Positions 1-12,645 are shown, counted from the first letter of the stretch. The stretch is 64,000 nucleotides of DNA from Axinella damicornis (GCA_963931865.1 OZ007505.1:11501601-11565600), one strand, 5' to 3'. The notes: generated from the letters alone by a model not told the origin. Program-made: numbers and translations.

Positions 1-760
1 TTGCCCCTCGTCACTGGTTGGGAAATAAAAAACTTTCCAATAAATATATAACTTCTGAGCACAGTGGAGGACATGGGGAGATTCTGACTACACCATTGTC
101 ATTGTAATTTCTGACTGCCCCAAACGTATAATATTTGTGCTGTAACTCAACTTTGTGGTGGAGTTATGAGCGCTTTTGTCTTTTCGGGCGACCACTTTTG
201 GCCTCCTTGTGTGGGTGGATCTTTTTTTCCTTCCGGATCTGCTGGGAATGAGACAGCCACGTGTCCACTAATTGAGACGATCCGTACGTAGAGCTAGAGC
301 TTGTCGCACCTATGCCCGACCGGCAACCTTGGAGCGTACTGGTGGATGCAATCAGAGTCTGATCGGGTGAAAGCAATCCCGGAGTACAATTCTGAAGGGT
401 GAGCTTGCCCAGCCAGAATGCACCGGCTGCCAGGAGTGTGGAGGCTATTTTCGAACGGTTCTACAACAGTTCTGACTATACCATCCGATGATCGCGATCG
501 CTACCACGTACTGACCAATTTTAGTACTGAACTCACCTTGGTGGTGGAGATACAAGCGCTTTTGTCTTCCCGTCAGCTGCCGAGCGCTCTCACCAACTTG
601 CCGTTCACATTAGATATAGCTACAGCTCTAATCAAAGACCCACAAAAGGTCCGCATTAACCACACAGTTGTGATCACTGTCGTTCACCGATGATTATGTT
701 CTGAAACTCACGATGTGAGCGCTGTTGGTCTCGCCATTGATTGCTAGCTGACTCGTTATT
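1..760 (+). repeat. Degenerate tandem repeat, unit about 390-490 bp
   Basis: The phrase around CAAGCGCTTTTGTCTTCCCG recurs in diverged form near 144 and 529. In the second copy it recurs near 44037, 44526 and 44911, each time preceded by a variant of ACTCACCTTGGTGGTGGAG and followed by a diverged 'CGCCATTGCTAGC' stretch. No gene is seen. Confidence 0.6.
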
Positions 761-2027
761 GACTGAGCATGAATGGTCGTCATATGACATGCGTTAATTG
801 GGACGAGCTGTTTGCACTACCAGTAGTGCAGTTGCCACCCGAAACAAAAGTAAATGACTGTGGTAACATGGCAATGATGGCACCAGTTGGTCTGATGTGA
901 AAGTTCATTGCTTGTATACTATGTCTTAAGTTTAGGCAAACTGGGGGCATAACCTTAAGTTGTGCCTGCAAGAAGGATCAGTAAACTACTGCCTTGAATA
1001 GCGCAACAAACTACATCTTGTGGGTTTTCAATAAGCATCCTATCCTGTGCTCAGCATGATAATGTCCGGGACCAAGTGCATTGCATGCTGGACTCACACT
1101 TGCTTGAAGTGGGAGTAGTTGTTGTTGTAGTTTGCAAATGCTGGTGGTGGGAATGGCCAGGGAACAAGGCTATAGAAATACCACCTTCATTACACCCTGG
1201 AGTAGTCTATCGAGCTACGTAGAAGCGAGAAGGCCTGGGTATGATACTAATCATTACTGTGTGCTTCACGATTCCCAGAGTGGGAATACGACTGAACAGC
1301 AGGCCACACACACACCATTTGAGTATGTAGAAGTTTAATAATGTCCTTTGATATGATTTGAGCGGGCACTTTTCCATATAATTCCCTGTTAACGCTTCAG
1401 CTGCCGCTCTCAGCCACCACCTCAACTCGGAATAGACATTCATTACACGGCATATTTATCCCCTACCAGCAGTGTAATATCACACAAACAGACTCCTGTT
1501 ATCCTCAAATTCACAAAAATGTACCTTACCAAAACTTAGTCCAAAACTACTATTTTCTATGAAAATACTGCTACCAAATTGGCATTGCTCAATGAGATAC
1601 ATAGTAGTTAGGCCTTCACAAAGCTCTATCCGCATGGTGGTAATAACTTGCACAAGCCGCGTGACTTCACTGGCGCCGGCGCCATGCATGCTGCGCTGGC
1701 CAATTAGGTACCGCGTGCCAGCGCGGACTTTACCGCGAAATAAATGTAATATTAACAGAGACCGCGTACTTCGCGCGAAGTGCAAGAAATGAATTATGAG
1801 ACCACAGGAAATTGGGAAACACATTCACGAGACTTGCACGGCTTTACATTAGCTTCCAAGAATTTTAACACCCACTTGAGTCCGTACTAGTGCAAATCTC
1901 AAAACAAGTTGAGGGCAAATAACATCAAAAGTCAACACAAGTTTCAGTGAAACCAAACAGCTCCCATGCCCAAAAGCTCTATTTTGAGGCCCTCGATAGT
2001 TAAAAGGTTGGCCAAGCCCCTTCCACC
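761..2027. other. Non-genic stretch with a dispersed repeat
   Basis: No gene is supported. Positions about 860-1340 are a diverged copy of the repeat at 40941-41970; shared phrases include CTGGGGGCATAA and GAAGGCCTGGGTA. Short open frames on both strands overlap one another and lack start or splice context. Confidence 0.55.
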
Positions 2028-2275
2028 CAAGGGTTGTTCACGCCAATCAGCACCATACTTAGAGCTGCGACAGGCGATCATGATCCCGTATACAGTGGAT
2101 GTAGGTGTGGCTTACCGTATTATTCCATAAACTAACACACAGTCACGGTGGGTTTTTGTCGATGGTCACAGGGTCACTGGCAGTTTAGCAGCGTGGTCAC
2201 ACGGTCACAGGCAGTTTTCGGATGGTCCAGGGTCGCAGCTCAAAGTACGGTGCGTACTGGAGTGACCACCCCTTG
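2028..2275 (+). mobile_element. MITE, GGTCAC-rich family (copy 1)
   Basis: A 248-bp segment begins CAAGGGTTGTTCACGCCAAT and ends with the imperfect inverted complement finishing GACCACCCCTTG. The roughly 45-bp arms share the phrase TACTTAGAGCTGCGAC. The interior is rich in GGTCAC repeats. No clear target duplication was found. Related copies are at 19112-19363 (same orientation) and near 16600-16740 (partial). No coding capacity. Confidence 0.65.
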
Positions 2276-3139
2276 CCACACTCTCGCCCAATCCCCTGAT
2301 TCCCACAGAAAGTAGTTCACAAATGCATCATGTAGTGACTTCAACTAGGGCTGAGCAATAATATTGTGGTAAAAAACGTGCCAGGTAGGAGGGGCGCAAT
2401 ATGCCGATTGATTTTTGCAAATCGTCTCCTGAAGCTCACTTGAGACCTGGCTCTCTCCCTGCAAACAGCCTGGACTGGTTGTTCAAAGCATAATTGCAAA
2501 CGAATTCTCATATCGGATCCGGTGTGCAAATCATATCCACGAATTTCTTTTCTCTTTTTTGAGATGGCAGAAAGCTCTTACCACTTGGTGGTTCCACAAG
2601 TATGGCACTATACTAGCAGGTAGTGTTACTGTATGATCTATTAGCAACAGCTTCACAACAGGCTATATGAGTCACAGCAATGTGATTACTGCAAGCAAGT
2701 AAACTTCCCCAAGATGACCCACGATAACATTGCGAGTAACAATGATCTACACGAATCACTCTGAAAACCAGCCTTCTGCCTTTACCAACCAGTAATGGTA
2801 ATGCAAATAATTATGTGTTGTGCTTCATGATTTCACATCCAGCAAAGTCAATGTGAGCAGAAGGGTCAGACCGGGAGAGGTAGGTGGATGGGTGCACCTG
2901 ATGGGTGAACACAGCATGCCTATCTCTCGGTTTGGTGGGCTATTTCACTTGTCTTAAGCGTAAATGTGCCCAGAAATCAGTCCTCTCCCCTTGTATAGCC
3001 AGTGTTCAAATAATTTTTCCGCTAGGGGGAGTTAGTAATGCCTGAGCATCTTGAACGAATATTCATTAATGAGTGGGTGTACGGTCTGGTGTTCAGTTTG
3101 GAGGATACAAATTCAACAAACTTTGAAACCAACATTCCT

Positions 3140-3432
3140 GTATGTGCACAGTCAGCATAACTGCATAAGCAATTACATTCCTTACTTTGCTGCATTCGAA
3201 ATCACGCGGAAGGTAGCTGTTAGTGATGGCAAAGTAGAAAGGCCTTGCCAAGGAGCGACCAGAGGTGAGTTTGAAGGGTTTTATCAAACGGCTACATGTT
3301 TCAAGGGTATAAAATGTAATTACTATGCAATAATTGGCAATGGACGAACATGATTTGCCTACCCGAAATGAGCTCAGCACATATGGGAATTTGCCAAGTG
3401 TTACCAGGCGTGTGGGCCTGGGAACGAGGCTA
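3140..3432 (-). mobile_element. MITE fragment of the TAGCCTCG family
   Basis: The interior is recognisably the reverse complement of the complete MITE at 9621-10027: shared TTATCAAACGGCTACA, AATTGGCAATGGACGAACAT and related phrases. It ends with the terminal repeat CCTGGGAACGAGGCTA. The opposite end is not clear, so this is a truncated or diverged copy. The duplicate ends at 47823. Confidence 0.6.
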
Positions 3433-4037
3433 TGTACTTCATGCAAAGATGCAGGAAATGAATTATAAGACCACTCCATGAGGAACTCATTCAAGCATGA
3501 GACTTGCATGGCTTTTCATTAGCTTTCAAGAAATTTCACACCCACTTGACTCCACTGTAATTGTAGTGCAAATCTCAAAACCAAGTCATTCAAACTGCCC
3601 CAAGTGTGCACACCATCTGTCTGCCTGACGTCACCGCACACAATGACAGATATCCCAGGCCTTCCCCCTCCATATTGCATACTGCAAGCGACCAAAGACT
3701 GGAGGTGGGAATGGCCGTCTCAACACAGAAGCAGAGGGTGGGCACAGCAGCAGTGGGAGTAGGCATGACAGTGATGACCATGTATGGACATAGTCTTTGG
3801 ACTTTGGACTGTGGCAACAGTGATGATAACTGCAGATGTTATCTTCATGGGAAACACCCATTACATTGTCAGGGTTGTCCAGGATTGCCATCCCATATCC
3901 TGGGGGATGCATCAGTGTTTGTGTCATTATCCTACCTATCCTTAAGGCTCCAGATCAGTAGGACACTTGATGGCAATCCCGGACCAGGAGTGTGGTGCAT
4001 TGCCCTTCCCCTCTTTCCTACCCATTGGTATTACATA

Positions 4038-4766
4038 ACTAGGGGAATGCAGGACATTGTGGGGCGAGCCTGAGCGAGTACATGCAGGTGCTGAATGCGC
4101 ATGGAGCATTTGCATGTGCTGAATGTGCATGGAGCAGTGCGGCATGTGCTGAAATGTGCATGGAGCGGTTGCATGTGCATGTCATCAGAATGTGAGTCTG
4201 ATGGAGAGCATAGCACAACTTAAGGACACAGATATACTCGTGCACTTCACAACGTTGAAGCAGTCTGGCAGGTAGGTCCAGGAGCGGTCTCTGTCTCTGT
4301 TGTTGCCACCGAGAATGACTTCCTCGTTCTCTGCTGATGCCAGATCTGTCATGACTGGTCACAGTCAGTTTAGTGTTACCGTGTGCAGGCCAGTCGACTT
4401 CCCATCCTCTGGCGATAGCTGAAGCGTCTAACAGGCACATGACTGCATGCAGGACATGCGATGGCTTGAAGCACTCTCCCCGTCTTCATGAAATGCTTTA
4501 GCCACTCACCGCCCCACTATAGTCTCCATCATTGCAAGGCCTTGTTGAGGTAGACTGTTCATAGCTTGCGTCGTTTCAGTCAGACAGTCTCCGCGACGTG
4601 ATATCAACGCACGAGCAGGATGTGAAATCAGTTTGGAAATAACGCATGACGCAAGAACAAAATACAACCCGGAAGTGATTTATGGCACGACGTACGATAC
4701 ATTGAATATATGGAAAATTCACAGCATAGTCGTCTATGTGGGGCTCGCTCAGGCTCGCCCCAATTA
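4038..4766 (+). mobile_element. Inverted-repeat element, GGGGCGAGCCTGAG family
   Basis: The left end carries GGGGCGAGCCTGAGCGAG and the right end its complement CTCGCTCAGGCTCGCCCC, about 700 bp apart. A roughly 30-bp array built on TGCATGTGCTGAATGTGCATGGAGCA-like units (split by variants) occupies 4083-4190. A related but diverged element is inserted in copy A2 at about 58237-58811, which shows the family has moved. Its interior has open minus-strand stretches that I cannot assign. Confidence 0.55.
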
Positions 4767-4800
4767 TTCTCATAATCTGGTAGCCAGGACCAGTACATGT

Positions 4801-5167
4801 TAGTCTCGTTCCCAGACCCTCCCTGCAAAGCAGAAAGCAGGTCTGGTGTTCAGTGCCATTTCTTGTCTCGTGGGTGGGACCATATGGTGTCATTTTTAGA
4901 TCATGCATGAAGTTGAGTTTCTGATGCATCAGTGCATATAGACTACTACACAGCAAGGTTGACAAAAGCTTGAGATGGCCACAAAGTCAATTGAGACAGC
5001 CGAAAACAGGCTGTGAGTCTGCTTGATCGCCTATGGCATTCACGTTCTGTCCTCTGGTTCGAGGTCTCAAATCCGACCGTGCATGGCCCCGCTCCATGTG
5101 ACAAAGAAACGTTGCTCACATCACCAAGAATCGGGCAACTTTCTGTCACCTGCTGGGAACAAGGCTA
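4801..5167 (+). mobile_element. Possible MITE, TAGYCTCG family
   Basis: The segment starts TAGTCTCGTTCCCAG and ends CTGGGAACAAGGCTA, an inverted pair resembling the TAGCCTCG family termini. No convincing 9-bp target duplication flanks it. No gene inside. Confidence 0.4.
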
Positions 5168-7526
5168 GTACAGAACTATGTTTGCAATATGGAAGAGCCT
5201 GGCCAAAATATATTGTCATGAGAGGACACAAGCGTGGTTTACGCCTCCTGGGAAAAGCCAACTTGAAAGACGCCCTTGAACACTGGAAATAGTTGCCCTA
5301 CAACGTGAGATGGATTGAATCTATGTCCGTTGTACAAAAAAGAGCAACGCCGTGTCTAAGCTAGGCTGAAGGAAGAAAGACTGGGTTGGCACTGGGACGG
5401 TTATTTCTGTCCTTCGGGTGCACCCACCATCCTCCTCCTGTCCTACCTTTTCTGATCATATTTGAACCTATCTATCTCCAAAGGACATTGACATCATGAA
5501 GCTGAAAGTCTCATGACATATATATGAGGTATGGGGCCAAAAGGGTAACTTGACACAAAACATGTGTTTTTAATTAGTGCAATGTGGTTCCAGCAGTTGT
5601 ACATGTAGTAGCAGTAATGCTGATATCTCTCAACAGCCTGGGAACTCTTACTGGTGAAAGGGTTAACGTTAACTTACTAGCATGCACAAATAGGAGTAAC
5701 CTTGCATGCGTCCCAACAAGTCTGTTCAGCACAACTCACAACAGAGGAATACAGCACTATATAGCTTTACAATGGTCATCACTATTCACAAAAAGGATCC
5801 CTCAGGCCTAATTTCTACACTGTTTGTGCCAATAATTATATTATGCATTTGTACACCATTCCCTGGACAGGCACTGCAAGGGGATGTCACTCCCTAATGC
5901 CACAGTACCAGCCGAGACCTGGCATCTTGGCCCCATACACTAAGGAAGGGCTATATTTCTTCTATATATCCTAGGGTCAAAGGGCATGTAGTCATCCGAC
6001 ATACTTGTGTATATACATGTACATGTACAGCACAGTGAAATGGTCAACAGCCTTTTCGCGATGCAGTCAAGTGGTTTACGTAGCAGCAAAATTGACCATC
6101 AAAACTTCTTGACCAAGGTCTTAGCTGTGACTATATGGCATCGATGGAAGATACACCCACTTGCACCCCTTTCCACCGGGCCATTCAAGCACACACGCAC
6201 TTCGCAGGCCAGGTGGAGAGGTCAGTGGCTATAGATGGTTGTGAACCCTCCCATGCACAGGGTCTACAAGTGCAAAGGGATGACACTACCATAAGTGTCG
6301 TAGTCAGAGCTGTGACCTGGCATAAAACCTGATATATATACGTATACAGTACATGTACGTACTTGAGGTACGTTCCAATTAATGCACACACACCTCTTGC
6401 TGATCCAGAAGGATTAGGTTCCCCACATACTGTAGCATGGTTCAACAAGGGGTTAAATAATCATTGACATTGGTATCTCATCATGGTACATCGGTATTTT
6501 TGGGGGACAATAGCAAACAACCTTGACATTGGAATCTTCAACTCCTATACACCATCAAATAGTACATCCTCCACCGATGCTTGCTACAGAAGACACGAAC
6601 GCGAGAAGAGGAGAGCATACAAACAGCGTGACATCGAGGTTGAGCATGGTACATTGTGTGTACCTTTAATCCTCTGGTCCTGCCCACAAGTGGAGGTTGG
6701 GGGTTGCTGACCTCCACATCTCCCCTTGTGTATCTATACCCCCACCAACTATGTCCCTCACCAACTAATTCCCACTAGTTGATCATCGTTCTCAGATGGA
6801 TGGCACTCAGCTGTTTAGGGCCTGGCACTTTCCTGGCTAGCTTCTGATTGCTGTCATCTGAATTTGTAGGAACAGCTTATCAGCATTGTAGATATCTCTC
6901 CTCTGTTAGGAGTGCTCCCGACAATATCATACCTGTTAATGCTACTCCGATAGAATAATTAATAGAAGTGGATTCACTTATTGAGTCAAAAGGCAGATGT
7001 GCACACGGTCAATGGCTGATACACAGTGCAGTCAACCAACCTGATGTCCAAGCCAGTCACTTAGCTGACCTCCCTTGTATACCTACACCACTAATTACAT
7101 GTATTTCCCCCACCACACTACATGTAATTCCCACCAGTTAATTGAAGTTCCCAGTGCACAATCACCTTTCAAGGGGTAGGTTCACACAGGAACTTTGGCT
7201 TTGACCTTGCAATACAAATGTGCATGTAATTGGATGGGTTTGAACAGCGTCAATTGCTATTAATTACAGCTCACACCTGCTGCTCGAAATAGGTTGACAT
7301 CATTTCAGATGCACCGATCATAAGTTGAACATCGGTATCTGCACAGATATTAGAGTATCGGTTTTTAAATTATCATTATCTCGTACAGTGACTGACGTTG
7401 TTTCAATTTTTCTGGGTGGGTTGGGACTATGCGTGTAGTATGCTGGTACCATGGAATGCATGTATGTACATGTATTATTATGGGGGGTGGAATCAAACCA
7501 GATATAATACACAAGTGGGAGTGACC
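5168..7526. other. No gene recognised
   Basis: Both strands were read. There are only short, overlapping open frames with no domain, signal peptide or splice context. Simple alternating ACATGTAC/TATA tracts lie near 6005-6030 and 6330-6365. The whole stretch recurs in copy A2. Confidence 0.5.
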
Positions 7527-8029
7527 AGAGCACATTATAACAGTCGGCCATCAGCCATATTCCGGGCGAAGCGCTGATATGGCCGTCCACCGACTTCTGC
7601 GCTGACATTGGCAGAATAAGCAGTGGGAAGCCACACAGTGAACATAGCGCATGCCTACTTTACGTATTCATAGTTCTGATTATGTATTCACAGTCGGCAA
7701 CTATAATATTATTCATGAGGCGGCAATACCAAAACCCATAATAACGTTTGTAGTGCGCTACCTCTGCGCTGGTTTCACAGGTATTGTGACAGTGACTTCG
7801 CTGTGGGGCTACAATAATGAACATTTCAGACACATGAGCACTTCACAGACAGACATATGTACCTACATACATTCCCTCAGATTACCACCCCACACCGAAA
7901 GATCATAAACCTAGCTTCCCGCCCGGCAAATTTGTTAGTGTCAGCCTGGGAACGAGGCTAGTCCGACCAATACTGGTGTTGGTCTGACATTATGTCAGAC
8001 CAGCTTTTAAAAATATTATATTGTGCACT
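7527..8029 (+). repeat. Dispersed repeat family B, uninterrupted copy
   Basis: About 500 bp from AGAGCACATTATAACAG to ATATTGTGCACT. It shares nearly all its sequence with 13732-14721, where the same repeat is split by an insertion. Near its 3' end a CCTGGGAACGAGGCTA motif, the terminus of the MITE family, occurs singly at about 7944. A short inverted repeat, GGTCTGACATTATGTCAGACC, lies near the end (about 7980-8001). It is duplicated at 51918-52422. Confidence 0.7.
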
Positions 8030-8993
8030 AGAGTGGCTACTCAATTCACTCATTCATTCACTTCGCATTGACCATGCATTATACTGGCATACATGACCAA
8101 AGAGCTACACTGTACTAGTGGAATAATTATCAAGCGCTCACTAAATGAGTTAAAGCTCTTGAATGTTATATCGGTGAAGGAAGAATTGATACATTGTCGC
8201 TTGCATACAGTGGGAGAGCCATTTAGCATGGGTGTACTTTCAAATTGTATGCAACCTAACGGACTCCATAGAGCGGTGCCTGCTGATGATGACCCACCGT
8301 CAGCCCAGGCTGCTTGCAGGCAGAGAGTGGAGCTCTTAACTGTTTAGGGCCCAAATTTCTTTCTCTAAGTCTATAGAACACTTATTAATTTCTGGGCTCG
8401 AAGCTGCTCACACAGGTAATTTCAGCTACACTAAGCATATACGTGACTTAACCACACCCACCAACTAACGAACTTGCAATCAAGCCTCCCTAGAAGTGGC
8501 CAACCTGCCGTAGCTATAAAATGGACCATGAACATTGGAAATGGAGGGCCTACAAGGCAAGACAGCTACTTTCCATTTATGCCAAAAACGGCAGAAATGG
8601 CCCTCCCAGTGCCGACCAAGACCTTTCTACTGTGGAGCCCAGACACGGCAATGCTGTTTGCACCCTCCGGGTGCACCCACCCACCTCCCCCTGTCCCGCC
8701 CTTTCTGCTGTCGCAGAACCCATCTCCCAAGGACATTGCCAGAAGTCACATGATGAAGCTGAAAGTATTATGACGACAGTTGGCGATATGGGCCCTGACT
8801 TTTTGCAACCTAACGGCATTGTATATGAGGGTCTGAATCGACCAAAGGACCCTTTTTGGGTCCAAGGGTCCCTGGTGCCCAGCCCCATCCCCATATTCTC
8901 TCCATCTCCAGTTCCATTATCTTAGCTGCATAGTTTAACCTTTGAACTGATCTATACAGCTTGCATTTGGTTCGAAGGTCAAGTACAAACGTA
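8030..8993. other. No gene recognised
   Basis: Open frames at about 8474-8925 overlap in all three plus-strand frames and include the CCGGGTGCACCCAC phrase also seen, diverged, near 5418. Nothing identifies a protein. Confidence 0.45.
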
Positions 8994-9289
8994 TACCGTA
9001 GTCGCGCGTTATTAGGCACATCTCACTTATAGGCGCATATTCGCTGTTAGGTGCATGTTCAACTCTCGTCCCAGGTACTTGCTGTTAAGCGTTGCACTCT
9101 TCTTCCAGAAACTCTGCCGTTTTCGATCATACGGAGTGGAAAACAGCTATAATTCGAATTGAAGCGCACTTCCTATTCGAGGAATGTCATTATTATTATA
9201 TTTGTTATTAGGCGCATCTCGCTTATAGGCGCATATTTCCTTCCTGTGGAGTTATAGGCGCATGCGCCTAATAACGCGCGACTACGGTA
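8994..9289 (+). mobile_element. MITE with TA flanks (Tc1/mariner-like)
   Basis: Termini CCGTAGTCGCGCGTTATTAG (from 8996) and the exact complement (ending 9287) are flanked on both sides by TA, as expected for Tc1/mariner insertion. The interior repeats TTATAGGCGCATATT several times. There is no coding sequence. The duplicate is at 53387-53682. Confidence 0.75.
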
Positions 9290-9368
9290 TGTGGTTAAGA
9301 AAATGACACCTCAGAGTGCCTTGGACAAGGCTGGGATACCCTTCTGGGCCGGGCTGAACGGGTCCAAG

Positions 9369-9470
9369 TACCCCCCCCCCCCCCCCTCCCCCTTCCCCCC
9401 CACGGGTCCAAGTACCCCCCCCCCCCCCCCTCCCCCTTCCCCACCCCCCCCCCCCCCCCCCCCCCCCCCA
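9369..9470 (+). repeat. Poly-C tracts with an internal duplication
   Basis: Three long C runs are separated by short CT/AC interruptions. The phrase GGGTCCAAGTACCCC occurs twice. Copy A2 has only about 40 bp here, so the tract is length-variable. Proline- or glycine-rich open frames across it are artefacts of the homopolymer. Confidence 0.9.
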
Positions 9471-9620
9471 CCCTTGAAAGCACGAAAAGGGCCACAGTTC
9501 AGAGATTTGATAATTATCCCAGGAATGCTGCATCCCCCAAATACAGGAGGATATCATTCAGGTCCTGGGGATGGTTACGACATCATCACTGAATTAGCTT
9601 GAGTTACCATGCATAAACAG

Positions 9621-10027
9621 TAGCCTCGTACCCAGGCCCTCACGCGGAACGCGGAAGAGGGCCTGCATGGTGACACTTGGCAAAATTCCCGTATGTGCTG
9701 AGCTCAGCAGTCTTGATTTCGGGTAGGCGAATCACGTTCGTCCATTGCCAATTACTGTGTAGTAATTAGTCTTCACCCCGTGGAAAGTGTAGCCGTTTGA
9801 TAAAACCGCTGTTCTAGCTTCAAGACTCACCTCTGGTCGCTCCTTGGCAAGGACTTGCTACTTAGCCATCACCAACAGCTACATGTACCTTCCACGTGAT
9901 TTCGAATGCATCCAAGTAAGGAATGTAATCGATTACGCAATTATGCTGACTGAGCACATACGGGAATTTTGGCGTGTGTCACCAGGCCCTCTTCCACGTT
10001 CCGCGTGAGGGCCTGGGTACAAGGCTA
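9621..10027 (+). mobile_element. Complete MITE with 9-bp target duplication
   Basis: A 407-bp element with about 45-bp inverted ends starting TAGCCTCGTACCCAGGCCCT and ending AGGGCCTGGGTACAAGGCTA. It is flanked by direct repeats CATAAACAG at 9612-9620 and 10028-10036. A 9-bp duplication fits Mutator-like elements (usual range 8-11 bp). No coding sequence. The duplicate is at 53952-54358. Confidence 0.85.
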
Positions 10028-10921
10028 CATAAACAGCATTGTTTGGCAAAGGACAAATTCGTTTTTTCAAGGCGACACCACAAGGGCTATAGTGGGATTC
10101 AAACCCAGGACAGATCTTCGGCTTGTGCCTCTCATTATAGTTGCTACTCGCCAATGAGAGGGAGCTTGTATTCAGCTGTGATCACACAGGCATATTATTA
10201 GGTTCATACAGGCCATGAAGTTCACATAGGCACTTTGACTTTGACCTTTGGACTCATCCTTCTGAAATGCAATTGGACGGTGATCTCACCCAACATATGC
10301 TGCTCTAAACAGGTCGATGTAGTGTTATCATTTCACTACACTTACTCACGTTCAGGCAGTCCCACGCAGCTCGTCCATTAGCTGTATTCCACACCAGGCC
10401 CGCAGCCGAGGGGGGATGTTCACTGATTCATGCATCCTCAGATTCCGCCACCTATGATATGAAAGTGGGAGTGGCTACATCACCTTCATTCATTCAGCCC
10501 CTAGAGCCAACACTAGGCATACATGTATAGGTGTATAGACTAATAATCGCTGCCGCTGAGAGGGATACTACTTTCCACAAAAAGGTTCCTTCACACAAAC
10601 ATATGCAACTATTTATAGCTACTTGATACAAAATGTGCCCAGCTTTTATCCCTGACCCTTTCAGTGAAAGGCTGGTCGCCAAGGGGAGGAGGGAAAATAA
10701 AGCAGTCATATAGCAGACAATGAGGTTCAGGCAGTAGTTGCACTCATGCAAGGTGGAAGCTAGCAACTTCCTCTACTGCCTGTGAAGCGACAAGTGGGGT
10801 TTGGAGGGTGCTACGTATGTTCAGTCCCTACCACTGTTAGTCCTCCCAAGTTACTTGGGCAATCCCTTTGACTACATGGGATAATCGATTAGGTATCTCC
10901 TCCCTCCACCATACTTAGCAC

Positions 10922-11177
10922 CAGTGTTCTCGCTAGGCCTTTAGCGGACGGTGCAGCACCATTTGGTTAATCGAATCTCCATTCGGATGTGGTAAACTTA
11001 AGTAGGTGCACCATTTGGATCACTTCCTTAATATTCATTTCCCTGCCCACAGCAGCTGCTGGCAGGGTTTCCCACTTAACATTGAATAGTAGTGTGTAAA
11101 CAAAGCCATTCACATGTCTGGATGATAAGATTATACATCATGCACCATTTGGATGTAGATTTCTAGCGAGAACACTG
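10922..11177 (+). mobile_element. hAT-type MITE (copy 1), 8-bp target duplication
   Basis: A 256-bp element with inverted ends CAGTGTTCTCGCTAG and CTAGCGAGAACACTG. It is flanked by the direct repeat CTTAGCAC at 10914-10921 and 11178-11185. A CAG start and an 8-bp duplication are hAT hallmarks. The same element is inserted in the opposite orientation at 16799-17054. Confidence 0.9.
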
Positions 11178-11185
11178 CTTAGCAC

Positions 11186-11420
11186 CACTGGTCCCGGGAC
11201 TATCCAGGGACTACATGGCAGTTTGGGGATTCTCTGGGACTACCTAACCCCCTGGGACCCCTCTGTCAGGGTATCCCAGAATGCCGGAATTACACCTGCA
11301 GTTCCAGGATTGTCTAGGGACGACTACACAACTCCTGTGACCCCTTCTGTCAGAATGCCTGAGTTACACTGGCAGTCCAGGGACTACCCACCTCCCCATA
11401 CCCACTCCCCTCGGACCCCA
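11186..11420 (+). repeat. Minisatellite, unit about 85-90 bp
   Basis: Degenerate units contain GGGACTACC, CTGTCAGGGTATCCCAGAAT and 'TTACACCTGCAGT' variants. The same unit occurs in reverse orientation at 14722-14935. Confidence 0.65.
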
Positions 11421-11778
11421 AGACTTCATGGCAACCACTATAACACCTAGATGGGCATAAAAACTGGACTAGAGCACGTACATGTACGTACATGTATGAA
11501 CATGGGCTTGCTGAATCCTTGAAAATGTTGTTGCTGTTGGGGAAAGAATTCGTCCATTTGACTTTCCTGTCCAATTACTTCATATGACATTGTGAGACTT
11601 TCAGCCTTGTCACTCCTGGCAATGTCCCTCAGATAGGCGACCAGGTGCGAAATCATGGCTGTGTCAGGGATTGACTGTAGAAAGGCCTTGGTTGACACTG
11701 GGAGGGCTTGCCATTTCTGTCCACTTCATCATAAATGGACCTAGAAACAAGCTGTCTCACCGTGTACACGTGGTTTAT

Positions 11779-11938
11779 TCCCATTTGGTCAATTCCCACT
11801 TCATCAATTTCACTTTGTCAATTCCCACTTTGTCAACTTCTCACTTTGTCAATTCCCACTTCGTCACCATTGACCAAGTGGGAATTGACAAAGTGAGACA
11901 AAGTGGGAATTGACGAATTGGGAATTGACAAAGTGGGA
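11779..11938. repeat. Fold-back minisatellite 1
   Basis: The left half is built of TCAATTCCCACTTTG-like units. The right half is built of CAAAGTGGGAATTGA units, the exact complement. The two arms meet near CACCATTGACC, so the whole 160 bp can fold into one long hairpin. The duplicate is at 56110-56269. Confidence 0.85.
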
Positions 11939-12471
11939 TTAATCTATACACCAAAACAGTAAATATGGTATGCAAACCAAGTGTGCATAGTAGCTATAAC
12001 ACCATGGGTTGTGAGACTTATTTCTCCATCAGTGTATGCTATCTTTCTTCAGTCTATTTAGGCATTCATTGACAACTCTTTCGTCTGGGTGTCATGTGAT
12101 CCTGCTTCAAGCTGGACTGCTGTGAGTTCCGTACGTAGGTGCTTGCTCTTCTTTGATGGTATCCACCAGTCGGTAGCTAGCTGTTGGGATGTCGCTCAAT
12201 AGTGATTGACTTAAACTTGCTGTGCTATCCCTCAGAGTGACTGCTTGTTCTGCTCCCATCAAGCTCAAAACACTACACATTTCATGAGAGAACTGCCCAC
12301 CATCTGGCCAGCTAGGTGTTTTCGACATAGCTGAGAAGATCGCCCAAATGAGGGGTGTGCTCTGGGCATTTTTTGCTTGAGCTCAGAGTATTAAGATTGA
12401 TACTTTCAATTCAGTCTCTATTATGCCAACCAGTGTAGCCTGGAAATGGAGGCCCTACATGTATGGTGTCT

Positions 12472-12645
12472 TCCCATTTGGTCAATTCAAATTTCCCACT
12501 TTGTTAATTTCACTTCATCAATTCCCACTTTGTCAACTTCTCACTTTATCAATTCCCACTTCATCAACATTGACCAAGTGAGAATTAACAAAGTGAGAAA
12601 TTGACAAAGAGAGAATTGACAAACTGGGAATTGACAAAGTGGGAA
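12472..12645. repeat. Fold-back minisatellite 2
   Basis: A second, diverged copy of the 11779-11938 hairpin array with the same CCCACTTTGTCAA and TTGACAAAGTGGG units facing each other around CAACATTGACC. Between the two hairpins lie about 530 bp with no recognisable gene. The duplicate is at 56803-56976. Confidence 0.85.

Noticed and set aside
4039..4440. 133-codon minus-strand frame, present in both copies
   Set aside because: It lies within a 30-bp tandem array and an inverted-repeat element and has no recognisable protein features.
9282..9602. Proline-rich and glycine-rich proteins
   Set aside because: Translations of poly-C/poly-G tracts of variable length between copies.
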